DNA from: Bryobacteraceae bacterium
Lineage (GTDB): Bacteria; Acidobacteriota; Terriglobia; Bryobacterales; Bryobacteraceae
Direction: 5' to 3'
NCBI GenBank assembly: GCA_019686145.1
Contig: JADGHK010000020.1
Span: forward strand, 1 to 14,279
DNA length: 14,279 nucleotides
Position 1 is the first letter of the stretch, and each line of letters starts with the position of its first letter. The notes beneath the pieces were generated by a model. That model did no database searches. It had not been told where the DNA came from and was given only the letters and a program-made list of their open reading frames with translations. Below, piece by piece: positions 1-8,034 of this stretch. Made by a program: the position numbers and the translations under genes.

Positions 1-2
1 CT

Positions 3-1523
3 TATAGCGACGCTGCCGGGGTTTTCTTCACGCTGTCGACTTTCTTTCTGCTCTTGGAATGGTGGCATGAACGGGATGACCGGCTGCTGTTCTGGGGAGG
101 TCTCACGGCAGGTTTCTGCTACGCGATCAAACTTCCGGGCTTGCTGATTCCTGCTGTGGCTGTGGCCGTCCCGCTCGTTCGGAGAAAGTACCGCGGATTC
201 CTTCTGTTTGCGGCGGGCGCTGGGCTCGTGATCGCCCCGTGGATGATGCGAGCCGCGACGCTTACGGGCAACCCTCTCGCTCCGCTATTCAATGACTGGT
301 TTCCGAACCCGTATTTTCATGTGTCGACCGAGCGCGAGCTTGCCTCGAACTTGTCGTCGTTTGAAGGATTGCCTGTTTCGCAGATCCTTCTGCAAGTTAC
401 TCTGCGCGGGAATATCCTGGCAGGGCTGCTCGGGCCGGTCTTTCTGCTGGCGCCGCTCGCCCTGCTGGCTCTGCGCCGCCGCGCAGGGGTGATGTTCCTG
501 ACCGCAGCCGCAGTTACGGCGATTCCCTGGTTCGCCAACTCGGGCACGCGCTTCCTGATGCCATCCATGGCCTTTACAGCGCTTGCCCTGGCAGCGGCGC
601 TTCCTCGCCCCGTGCTGCTGATTGTCGTTGCGTTCCACGCGATCACATGCTGGCCCCATATCCTCAACCTGTACACGCCGCCAGGGGCCTGGCATCTGAG
701 AGGCTTCCCCATACGAGCGGCGCTACGGCTGGAGTCCGAGCAGGAGTACCTGGAGCGGACGCTTTATCACTACCCGGTCGCACAGTTGCTGAACCGTTCA
801 GCAAATCCTGGCGATGTAGTGCTGGACCTCGGGGGTGTCCCCTCCGCTTACCATCATGCGGTGTCCCTCGGCCCATGGCACTCCGCGGCGGCAGAAAGGT
901 GCGTCGCAGCCTTGCATCTCGCCGCTGTCGATGGTCCGGAAGCCTTATACGACCTCCGGGCCGAATGGCCGGAACAGGTATTGTCGGGGTTGCGGATTCG
1001 TCAAACCGGCGCTGGCCCGCATCCTTGGAGCATTCACGAAGTTCAGCTACGTCGAGGCGACAGCATTGTTCGTCCTACGCGACTGGCGCTTTCAGCATCG
1101 CCGAATCTCTGGGAGACCCGGTTCGCCTTCGACGCCAACCTCGCATCCCGCTGGACGACCTGGGATCCCGTTCGGCCGGGAATGCACTTCGACATCGAGT
1201 TCGACGCGCCCAAACCGCTGACCGGGCTTACGCTCGTAGCCAATCGCCTTGAGTACGGATCGCGGATCGAGATTGTGGGGCGCACGACGCAAGGGCAGTG
1301 GCAGTTGCTCACGGCGAATCCCGTAGCCGTCGAGAGGACTCCACGGAGCCTGTACCGGCTGGCGATCCAGCAGCTCAAGAAGGAAGGCGTCCGCTACATT
1401 GTAACGCCTGCCAGCGGGGTCGGCTACGGTCTCTTCGGGAAAGCGATGATCGAAAGGAAACAGGATTGGGGCGTTGAAGAGTGCGGATCAGTCCGAAACC
1501 TTGTGCTGCTGCGGCTGAAGTAG
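3..1523 (+). CDS. GT-C (GT39-type) membrane glycosyltransferase with C-terminal discoidin-like domain, 5'-partial
   Basis: The frame is open to the left window edge, so the gene starts outside; the TTG at 54 is internal. About 506 residues are visible. The first ~220 hold several hydrophobic segments separated by short Arg/Lys-rich loops, with family-typical pieces: an early S-D-A-A-G just before a membrane segment, a TGNPLAPLF loop, and GTRFLMPSM before a later membrane helix. This fits dolichyl-phosphate-mannose-type GT-C enzymes, which move a sugar from a polyprenyl-phosphate donor on the outer face of the inner membrane. The catalytic N-terminal loop is missing from the window, so activity cannot be judged. 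Visible residues ~357-442 (FAFDANLASRW followed by a FDIEFDAPKPLTG strand) resemble an F5/8 type C (discoidin) fold, probably periplasmic. The 3' end overlaps convergent ypdA by 36 bp. Donor and acceptor are unknown. Confidence 0.75.
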   Translation, partial: YSDAAGVFFTLSTFFLLLEWWHERDDRLLFWGGLTAGFCYAIKLPGLLIPAVAVAVPLVRRKYRGFLLFAAGAGLVIAPWMMRAATLTGNPLAPLFNDWFPNPYFHVSTERELASNLSSFEGLPVSQILLQVTLRGNILAGLLGPVFLLAPLALLALRRRAGVMFLTAAAVTAIPWFANSGTRFLMPSMAFTALALAAALPRPVLLIVVAFHAITCWPHILNLYTPPGAWHLRGFPIRAALRLESEQEYLERTLYHYPVAQLLNRSANPGDVVLDLGGVPSAYHHAVSLGPWHSAAAERCVAALHLAAVDGPEALYDLRAEWPEQVLSGLRIRQTGAGPHPWSIHEVQLRRGDSIVRPTRLALSASPNLWETRFAFDANLASRWTTWDPVRPGMHFDIEFDAPKPLTGLTLVANRLEYGSRIEIVGRTTQGQWQLLTANPVAVERTPRSLYRLAIQQLKKEGVRYIVTPASGVGYGLFGKAMIERKQDWGVEECGSVRNLVLLRLK

Positions 1524-2495
1524 TTTCGCTGCGATATCTTCAGCGATCCTCCGGCCGTGGAAGCGTCCGTTCTCGATGAAGATCTCGTTGGTGTGCATAC
1601 CTGCGACGACGACTCCGGCAAGGTAGATCCCCTGGCGCTCGCTTTCGAGGGTCTCGGGATTCGTGTAGGGGCGTTGGGTATCCGGCGACAGGTTGATGCC
1701 GACAGACGACAGGAACTTCAGGTCCGGATGATAGCCGGTCATGGCGAAGACGAAGTCGTTCTTCAGTTCCACATCGCCTTGCGGCGTACTGAGTACGACG
1801 CTCCTCTGGAGAATCTCCTTGACAGTCGAATGGAAATAGGCCTTGATCTCCCCGCTCTTGATGCGGTTCTCGATATTCGGCTTGATCCAGTACTTGACGC
1901 TGTCGGAGATGCCTGGTCCCCGGTGAACGAGCGTCACCCGGGCGCCTGCCCAGTGAAGTTCCAGGGCAGCGATGGCGGCTGAGTTCTTCGCTCCCACAAC
2001 AAGGACGTCCTGGTCGAAGTAAGGGTGCGGTTCCTTGTAGTAATGCGTGACCTTCGGCAGGTCCTCGCCCGGGACGTTCAGGAGGTTGGGCTGGTCGTAG
2101 AAGCCAGTCGCCAGGATAATCTTGCGAGCGGTGTACTCGTGGCGGCAGTTGTGGCGGTCTGTTGTCTCGACCAGAAAATTGCCGTCTTCTCCCGTAATCC
2201 GGTCGACGCCCTCGTATTGATGAACGTCGAGGCCGTAATGGTCGGCAACCCGGCGATAGTACTTCAAGGCCTCTGTGCGGACCGGCTTTTCGCCCAGAGC
2301 CGTCATGGGAATATCGCCGATCTCAAGCAGCTCCGGCGTGGTGAAGAACGTCATATTCGTCGGGTAATGGTAGAGCGAATTTACAATACACCCCCGATCG
2401 AACAGGACCGCTCTGAGCCCCCGCCGCTGCAGCTCAATTCCGCAAGCCAGTCCTGTAGGACCGGCCCCCACCACAATTACGTCGAATGCTGTCAC
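1488..2495 (-). CDS. ypdA: YpdA-family FAD/NADPH oxidoreductase (putative bacillithiol disulfide reductase)
   Basis: This 335-residue protein matches the YpdA family over its whole length. An FAD-binding GAGPTG lies at residues 10-15, followed by the family-typical YHYPTNMTFF block (42-51), ATGFYDQPN (129-137) and HPYFDQDV (157-164). The NADPH site is VVGAKNSA (166-173), the second FAD region is FVFAMTGYHPD (248-258), and IFIENGRFHG (305-314) lies near the end. Characterised members reduce bacillithiol disulfide in the cytosol with NADPH. The Staphylococcus enzyme carries Cys14 in its FAD loop; here residue 14 is Thr. The start is GTG at 2495, overlapping the alaS stop as GTGA, so translation is probably coupled. 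The C-terminus overlaps the convergent glycosyltransferase by 36 bp. Family assignment is secure; the substrate is inferred. Confidence 0.9.
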   Translation of the reverse strand: MTAFDVIVVGAGPTGLACGIELQRRGLRAVLFDRGCIVNSLYHYPTNMTFFTTPELLEIGDIPMTALGEKPVRTEALKYYRRVADHYGLDVHQYEGVDRITGEDGNFLVETTDRHNCRHEYTARKIILATGFYDQPNLLNVPGEDLPKVTHYYKEPHPYFDQDVLVVGAKNSAAIAALELHWAGARVTLVHRGPGISDSVKYWIKPNIENRIKSGEIKAYFHSTVKEILQRSVVLSTPQGDVELKNDFVFAMTGYHPDLKFLSSVGINLSPDTQRPYTNPETLESERQGIYLAGVVVAGMHTNEIFIENGRFHGRRIAEDIAAKLLQPQQHKVSD

Positions 2496-5134
2496 AGCAT
2501 TCCTTCCACCGTGGTATAGACGCTTTCGAGAGCAGCCGGTAACGCTCCTGGATCTTTGCCACCCGCCTCCGCCATGTCAGGACGGCCTCCCCCTTTCCCT
2601 CCGACGGCTTGCGCCACCGAGCCCGCCAGCTTGCCGGCATGCACTTTGGCTGTCAGGTCCTTCGTGACCGCAGACACGATCGCCACGTTCGAATCCTCCG
2701 TAGAAGCCAGCACAATCACACCCGTCTTCCACTTATTGCGGAACGAATCCGCCAGGGCGCGCATCTGCTGCCGGTCCAGCCCATCCACGCGGCCCGCCAG
2801 CACTTTGACTCCCTTCAGCAGCCGGGTCTGCTGCTCGAGGTCGGATACCTGCATCTGCGCAATCCGGCTCTTCAACTGGTCGACCTGCCTTTCGAGATTG
2901 CGCTGCTGCGCAATCAGCCGCTCAACCTGCTCCACAAGTTCCGGTTCGGAACTGCGAATCAGCGACGCCACCCGGTGCACCGATTCGGTGAGCTCCTGGA
3001 ACCGCGCCAGGGCGCCCTCCCCCGTAATTGCTTCAATGCGGCGGACGCCGGCCGAGATGCTGCCTTCATAGACGATCTTGAACAGCCCGATATCGCCGGT
3101 TCTCGTGACATGGGTTCCGCCGCAAAGCTCGCGGCTGAACTCGGGGACCGATACGACGCGGACTTTGTCACCGTACTTCTCGCCGAACAAGGCCATCGCT
3201 CCCGTTTTCAGGGCCTGCTCGAGCTCCATGATGTCGGTCTGCACCGCGGTGTTCTTGAGAATCTGCTCGTTGACAAGCCGCTCGACCGTGGCAATCTCTT
3301 CCGGGCTCATGGCCGTATAGTGGGTGAAGTCGAAGCGCAGCCGCCCGGGCTCGACGACGCTGCCTGCCTGCTTGACATGGGTCCCAAGCACCTGCCGGAG
3401 GGCCGCATGCAGGAGGTGGGTTGCCGTGTGGTTCCGCATCGTCGCGCGGCGCAAGGAATCGTCGACCCGGGCACGAACGGTCTCGTGCGCGTGAAGCGGT
3501 TCGAGAGTGGTGATGCGGTGCACGATGAGTCCCGGGATTGGCGAATACGTCGACTCCACTTCCGCCACTTTCTGATCCAGCTCGTTGTAGAGCCCTCCGC
3601 GGTCGCCCACCTGGCCGCCTGACTCGGCGTAAAACGGCGTCTGGTCCAGGATCACTTCGGCCTGCGACCCCGGTCCAATGGATTCGACAGGTTCCTTGTT
3701 TAACAGCAGCGCAACGATAACGCTTCGGTCGCACTCCGTGGTCTCGTAGCCGAGGAACTTCGTCCGTCCGTGCTTCTCTTGAATCTGCTGATAAACCGGC
3801 GCAACGTGAGCCTTTTCGGCCCCCTTCCAGCTGGCGCGGGCCCGCTCCCGCTGGCGCTCCATCTCCCGCTCGAAACCTTCCCGGTCGATGGTAAGCCCGC
3901 TCTCGCGCGCCATCTCTTCCTGCTCGTCCAGAGCCAGACCGTAGGTGTCGTAGAGCTTAAAGGCTGCCGTTCCAGGGAGCACGCCTCCGGCAGCCGACTT
4001 CGCCTCATCGTGGAACACCTTTTCGGCTACCTGGAATGTGGTCGCATACCGCTGCTCTTCGTCTTGAACCACACGAGCCACGCGCGCCACAGATTCCATG
4101 AGCTCGGGGTAAGCGGGGCGCATCTGCTCCGCGACAAAACCTGTGAGCTTGTAAAGGAACGGCTCTTCGGCCCCGATCAGCCGCGCGTTTCGCATCGCCC
4201 GGCGCATGATTTTACGCAGCACATATCCCCGCCCCTCGTTCGAAGGCAGAACGCCGTCGTGGATCAGGAAAGCCGTTGCGCGGGCGTGGTCGGCCGCGAT
4301 GCGAAGCGTAATGTCGATGCGCGGATTTTCGCCCACGGGTACCTTCAGCAGCTCGGCGCAGCGCAGCATGATCGGCTGGAGCAGATCCGTATCGTAGTTG
4401 GACAGCTTGTCCTGCACCACCGCGGTAATGCGCTCAAGGCCCATGCCTGTGTCAATCGAAGGCCTCGGGAGCGGCGTCAGGACGCCCTCCGGCGAGCGGT
4501 CAAACTGCATGAAGACGAGGTTCCAGATTTCAATGAAGCGTCCTCCGCCGTCTTCAGGGAACTGCTCGTGCTCGCGTCCGGGTTCCGCTGCTTCCGGCCC
4601 GAGGTCGTAGTGAATCTCCGAGCAGGGGCCGCAGGGACCCGTCTCGCCCATCTGCCAGAAATTGTCTTTCTCGCCGAGTCGGAAGATCCGGTCCTTGGGC
4701 ACGCCGGCCACCTTCTGCCAAAGAGCCTCCGCATCGTCGTCCTCCCGGAAGACGGTAATGTACAGCCGGTCCTTGGGCAGGCCGTATCCCTTCGTGACGA
4801 GTTCCCAGGCGTAAGCGATCGCTTCGGCTTTGAAGTAGTCGCCGAAGGAAAAGTTGCCAAGCATTTCGAAGAACGTGTGGTGACGTCTTGTATACCCAAC
4901 GTTCTCGAGATCGTTGTGCTTGCCGCCGGCACGAACGCACTTTTGCGCTGTCGTTGCCCTAAGGTATTCGCGCTTCTCCCGTCCGAGGAACACGTCCTTG
5001 AACTGGTTCATCCCCGCGTTGGTGAAGAGCAAAGTCGGGTCATTCGCGGGAACCAGGGAGGAACTGCGCACAACCCTATGTCCGTTCCGCTCAAAAAAAT
5101 CGAGGAACTTCTGGCGTACTTCGTGTCCGGTCAT
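2492..5134 (-). CDS. alaS: Alanyl-tRNA synthetase
   Basis: This is a full-length 880-residue AlaS, the usual bacterial size. It charges tRNA-Ala with alanine in the cytosol and edits Ser/Gly mischarging. The class II aminoacylation core occupies residues 1 to ~250 (FTNAGMNQFKD at 37-47, RRHHTFFEMLGNFSFGDYF around 83-101, GMGLERI at 230-236), followed by the tRNA-recognition region. The editing domain has the zinc/catalytic HxxxH (H569, H573) and CxxxH (C671, H675). A Gln/Arg/Glu-rich coiled coil (~735-765) leads to the C-Ala domain with GGKGGGRPDMAEAGG (845-859). The ATG at 5134 matches the conserved N-terminus (GHEVRQKFLDFF); no clear Shine-Dalgarno is seen. The frame is clean throughout, which argues for good sequence quality here. 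It lies between an SDR gene 107 bp upstream and ypdA, which overlaps its stop. Confidence 0.98.
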   Translation of the reverse strand: MTGHEVRQKFLDFFERNGHRVVRSSSLVPANDPTLLFTNAGMNQFKDVFLGREKREYLRATTAQKCVRAGGKHNDLENVGYTRRHHTFFEMLGNFSFGDYFKAEAIAYAWELVTKGYGLPKDRLYITVFREDDDAEALWQKVAGVPKDRIFRLGEKDNFWQMGETGPCGPCSEIHYDLGPEAAEPGREHEQFPEDGGGRFIEIWNLVFMQFDRSPEGVLTPLPRPSIDTGMGLERITAVVQDKLSNYDTDLLQPIMLRCAELLKVPVGENPRIDITLRIAADHARATAFLIHDGVLPSNEGRGYVLRKIMRRAMRNARLIGAEEPFLYKLTGFVAEQMRPAYPELMESVARVARVVQDEEQRYATTFQVAEKVFHDEAKSAAGGVLPGTAAFKLYDTYGLALDEQEEMARESGLTIDREGFEREMERQRERARASWKGAEKAHVAPVYQQIQEKHGRTKFLGYETTECDRSVIVALLLNKEPVESIGPGSQAEVILDQTPFYAESGGQVGDRGGLYNELDQKVAEVESTYSPIPGLIVHRITTLEPLHAHETVRARVDDSLRRATMRNHTATHLLHAALRQVLGTHVKQAGSVVEPGRLRFDFTHYTAMSPEEIATVERLVNEQILKNTAVQTDIMELEQALKTGAMALFGEKYGDKVRVVSVPEFSRELCGGTHVTRTGDIGLFKIVYEGSISAGVRRIEAITGEGALARFQELTESVHRVASLIRSSEPELVEQVERLIAQQRNLERQVDQLKSRIAQMQVSDLEQQTRLLKGVKVLAGRVDGLDRQQMRALADSFRNKWKTGVIVLASTEDSNVAIVSAVTKDLTAKVHAGKLAGSVAQAVGGKGGGRPDMAEAGGKDPGALPAALESVYTTVEGML

Positions 5135-5177
5135 CGTGTGTATCTATCTTATTTTGGCACAAGGGTTGCAGCGGGGA

Positions 5178-5202
5178 CCGGGAAATCCATGGCGATTCCC
5201 GG
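5178..5202. other. Imperfect hairpin between SDR gene and alaS
   Basis: CCGGGAA (5178-5184) and TTCCCGG (5196-5202) form a seven-pair stem. It extends by two more pairs across a bulged A, closing a CATGGC loop. It lies in the 107-bp gap between the SDR stop and the alaS start. No U-tract follows in the leftward direction, so it is not a classic intrinsic terminator. It could be an mRNA-stability element or a weak operator. No function is shown. Confidence 0.35.
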
Positions 5203-5241
5203 TTTATCGCAGCCTGGGAAAGGGCAGGGAGTGGATGGGGC

Positions 5242-5982
5242 TTAAGCGAAACCGCCGTTAACGCGAAATATCTGGGCGTTGACCCAGGCGCCGTCCGGGC
5301 CGGCGAGGAATGACACGGCGCTTGCGATATCTTCCGGTTGGCCAAGGCGTTCGAGCGGGGTAGCCTTACGGAGGGCTTCAATGAGTGCTTCGCTCTTCCC
5401 TGCGAGAAAAAGGTCTGTCGCCACTGGGCCGGGCGCGACGACGTTTGCAGTGATATTCCGCCCTTTGAGTTCGTTCGCGAGTACGCGGACTAGACCTTCA
5501 ACGCCTGCTTTGGAGGCGATGTAAGCGCCGTAGGTTGGAAAGGCTTTGGCGATGACGCTGCTGGAGAAGGCAATAATCCGCCCTCCGTCGGAGACGTGTT
5601 GCGCCGCTTCCTTGAGGACGAGGAAACTGCCCCGCAGGTTCGTTGCGATGACCCGGTCGAAGGATTCCAGGTCGGCGTCGACGATGCGGAATAGCGGCAT
5701 AATGGCCGCGCAGTGCACTACGACGTCGAGACGCCCGAATTCGTCAAGGGCGCGCTGAAAGAGAGCACTCACCTCTTCCGCCTTCGCCACATCCGCCCGA
5801 GCTGTAATGGCGTGCCCGCCGGCGGCCTTGATCCCGGCGGCGACCTCATCTGCCTTGGCCTGCTGCCCTCCGTAATGCACGGCGACTGCAAAGCCGTCTC
5901 TGGCAAGCCTTGTGGCTACAGCACGTCCAATGCCTCCGGACGCGCCGGTGACGATGGCTCTTCGCGCGACTGAGTTGGCCAC
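5242..5982 (-). CDS. SDR-family NAD(P)-dependent oxidoreductase (FabG/glucose-1-dehydrogenase-like)
   Basis: This is a 246-residue classical short-chain dehydrogenase. The cofactor loop is TGASGGIG (12-19). An acidic D64 lies in the ARADV segment that usually contacts the adenine. VVHCAA (88-93) stands where classical members have NNAG. N115 lies in the IATNLRGSF helix. The catalytic Ser is in the FSSS run (139-142, S141 by its 13-residue distance to Tyr), with YxxxK as Y154/K158. The end, RVNGGFA, is typical of FabG-like enzymes. The substrate cannot be told from sequence; fatty-acid elongation is not implied because no fab genes adjoin. The start is GTG at 5982, supported by GGGAGG four bases upstream. 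The gene sits 117 bp after the glycosyltransferase stop and 107 bp before alaS, all leftward. Confidence 0.9.
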   Translation of the reverse strand: MANSVARRAIVTGASGGIGRAVATRLARDGFAVAVHYGGQQAKADEVAAGIKAAGGHAITARADVAKAEEVSALFQRALDEFGRLDVVVHCAAIMPLFRIVDADLESFDRVIATNLRGSFLVLKEAAQHVSDGGRIIAFSSSVIAKAFPTYGAYIASKAGVEGLVRVLANELKGRNITANVVAPGPVATDLFLAGKSEALIEALRKATPLERLGQPEDIASAVSFLAGPDGAWVNAQIFRVNGGFA

Positions 5983-5992
5983 ACTGCCTCCC
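5983..5992 (-). promoter_or_regulatory. Ribosome binding site of the SDR gene
   Basis: GGGAGG (5992-5987) lies four bases upstream of GTG at 5982. The TGASGGIG cofactor loop then falls at residues 12-19, the normal distance from the N-terminus, so this non-ATG codon is the likely start. Confidence 0.65.
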
Positions 5993-6099
5993 GTTTCCAG
6001 CCGGCAGGTTCCAGCAGCGATTCACAGGACTGCCACTTCGGACAACGGAGCTGCCTCTGACCCGCTCCCGCACTAGACGTGGAAATAGCGGGGTTTGTT

Positions 6100-8034
6100 T
6101 CAGTGGTAGAGGTGGGATCGTCGACGCGAGTCAATTAGCTTCCGATATAGATTCTGCATAGCCTCTGCACAACGGTTCACGCTGAATCGCTGGCTCACGT
6201 CCGCTTTCGCTGCGTCCCCCATGCGCCGGCGAAGTGCCTCGTCGGACAAGAGTAACAGCAAACGGTCGCGCAGCGAGGTTACATCGTCTTCCGCAACCAA
6301 GAAACCAGTCTTGCCATCTCTAATGACCTCGCCGCTTCCTCCGGATTGCGTCGCCACGGCAGGTATGCCGAGCGACATCGCTTCGATCAGCGACGTCGGC
6401 AGAGCTTCGGTTCGTGAGCAAGATACGATTACGTCACACGCAGCTTCAACAAGAAGGATATTGGATTGGAAACCCATTATGGTTACAGCGTCATGCAAAC
6501 CCAGCCGATCAATGTTGTCAATTAAGCTATCGTGGTAGAACACGTCGCTGTACGTGTATGCTTCTCCGACCAATAGCACGTGCGCGGAGGGTAGCTTCTG
6601 GCGAATTGCAGCCATAGCGTCCAAGAACATCTGTTGCCGCTTGTTCTCGTCAATACGAGCCACCATAAGTGCAATCTTGGCATCAGCAGGAAGACCAAGC
6701 GCATGCCGAGCCGTGGCCTTGTCCCATTTTTGGTTTATCCAGTTGGGATACTCGACGCCATTGTGGATTACCACCACGTTTCGCGGCCTCACGCCAGCCT
6801 CTTCAGCTGCCCGCCTCGCTGTGTTCGAAACAGCCACTGCCACGTGTGCTGAACGGAGAAGGTGGGCCTCCTCGCTGTTAATCCGTCCAACGCGAACGTG
6901 CGCCAGTACCGGGATGTTCAGAAGGTGAGCCACGTTCACGATGGGGAAGCCGTCGAAGGAATTCAGGTGAATCACGTGAGGACGGGCTTCGTTCACAACC
7001 GATAGCAAGTACCCCATCGTTTCGACGGTGTTCGAAAGGAACTCCCGGTCTCGACAGTGAACCCGAACTCCCTCCTTTTCCAAACATTCGGTAAGCTCGC
7101 CCCGCATGCCGGCTAGCAGGTGCGGTTCTATCTTTTTCCGATCCAACGCGCGGACGAGTCTCACCAAGCTTTGTTGGGGACCGGAGAAGGCCGAGCCGTG
7201 CGACACATATAGAACTCTGAGCGGCAAGCAGTCTAAGGCTGGAGCATCCCACTCGCGGACCAACTGGCATAGTGGCTTCCAGCCCCGCTGTTGGCGACTG
7301 ATTTGGCGCGTTGCTTCGTGCTTCCAGCAACGTAATCCACTCACTTCGCTGCTTGACAAAAGGTTGAGTTTGCGCGCAACAGTTCGCAGAATGCTGACGT
7401 CATTCGGCGTCTGAAAACGTACACCCACGGAGGAGGGGGCCGTTCTTTGTGCATTGAACGGAACGCTCCTCAGGTCAAATGGCAACTCCCGGCGAGCTGG
7501 CGAATTAAGCAGCGATTGGACGATCAATTTAGGGTCCTGCAAATGAGCCGCGAGACGGAGACCAGAGAATGCTCGCAGCAAGCTGGATTCGATTACCTCG
7601 GCAGTCGCATGCTCAGGGAGCCCGGCAACAGGTGTGTAAGTATTGCCTTGTTCCAGGTGCCAAGCCAGAACTTCACTCAAGACCGTCAACGATGCAAGAC
7701 ACAGGTGCTCAATCGTCGCAACTACCAACGTCTGCACTTGGTATGACGCGGCGAAGTCGGCCAAACATCGGAGTTTAGAGAGGTATCTCGACCTGACGAC
7801 CGTGACGCTACACCCCCGGAGAAGCTCCACTGCCTTCTCCTCATCCTGCTCGCTGAATGCGAGAATATATTTAGGAGGTGCAAGGTTGGCACGGAGCAAT
7901 CGGCCAATGGCGCACTCTAAGATCGTTCTCCTGCCCAAACGCTCGAAATTGGGATTGAACCTTATAGAAGGACAGACACGGGCCAAAGGAATGACTATAG
8001 CTGTGTCGCAACGTGTCATGGGTTCCCAGATCAC
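6100..8034 (-). CDS. GT4-family glycosyltransferase fused to a degenerate SpsF-like nucleotidyltransferase domain
   Basis: This 644-residue, probably cytosolic protein has two parts. Residues ~270-644 are a GT-B glycosyltransferase: an N-terminal Rossmann half starts at LRVLYVSHG (272-280), followed by HNGVEYPN (424-431), VARIDENKRQ (458-467), and the GT4 EX7E motif E543/E551 leading into AMSLGIPAVAT. Such enzymes transfer sugars from activated donors, typically for surface polysaccharide. Residues ~10-222 follow the order of SpsF/KdsB-type cytidylyltransferases, ending in FQTPNDVSILR where that family has the vDTPEDL segment. Signature residues are lost: the LPGK lysine is absent, and the metal/nucleotide Asp of the TGDCPL motif aligns with His110. 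The domain is therefore probably non-catalytic. GTG at 8034 overlaps the preceding stop as GTGA; ATG at 8019 is an alternative that better matches SpsF N-termini. Substrates are unknown. Confidence 0.85.
   Translation of the reverse strand: MIWEPMTRCDTAIVIPLARVCPSIRFNPNFERLGRRTILECAIGRLLRANLAPPKYILAFSEQDEEKAVELLRGCSVTVVRSRYLSKLRCLADFAASYQVQTLVVATIEHLCLASLTVLSEVLAWHLEQGNTYTPVAGLPEHATAEVIESSLLRAFSGLRLAAHLQDPKLIVQSLLNSPARRELPFDLRSVPFNAQRTAPSSVGVRFQTPNDVSILRTVARKLNLLSSSEVSGLRCWKHEATRQISRQQRGWKPLCQLVREWDAPALDCLPLRVLYVSHGSAFSGPQQSLVRLVRALDRKKIEPHLLAGMRGELTECLEKEGVRVHCRDREFLSNTVETMGYLLSVVNEARPHVIHLNSFDGFPIVNVAHLLNIPVLAHVRVGRINSEEAHLLRSAHVAVAVSNTARRAAEEAGVRPRNVVVIHNGVEYPNWINQKWDKATARHALGLPADAKIALMVARIDENKRQQMFLDAMAAIRQKLPSAHVLLVGEAYTYSDVFYHDSLIDNIDRLGLHDAVTIMGFQSNILLVEAACDVIVSCSRTEALPTSLIEAMSLGIPAVATQSGGSGEVIRDGKTGFLVAEDDVTSLRDRLLLLLSDEALRRRMGDAAKADVSQRFSVNRCAEAMQNLYRKLIDSRRRSHLYH

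Noticed and set aside
2609..3622. Rightward ORF of 337 codons inside alaS
   Set aside because: His/Arg-rich translation typical of a reverse-strand shadow; it lies fully within the AlaS coding region.
5178..5202. Intrinsic terminator between the SDR gene and alaS
   Set aside because: The stem is short, has a bulge, and no T-run follows in the leftward direction; listed only as a hairpin.
3770..5245. Long rightward ORF of 491 codons opposite alaS
   Set aside because: It is the antisense shadow of the high-GC alaS gene; the opposite strand carries every AlaS motif and the rightward product shows no domain or ribosome site.
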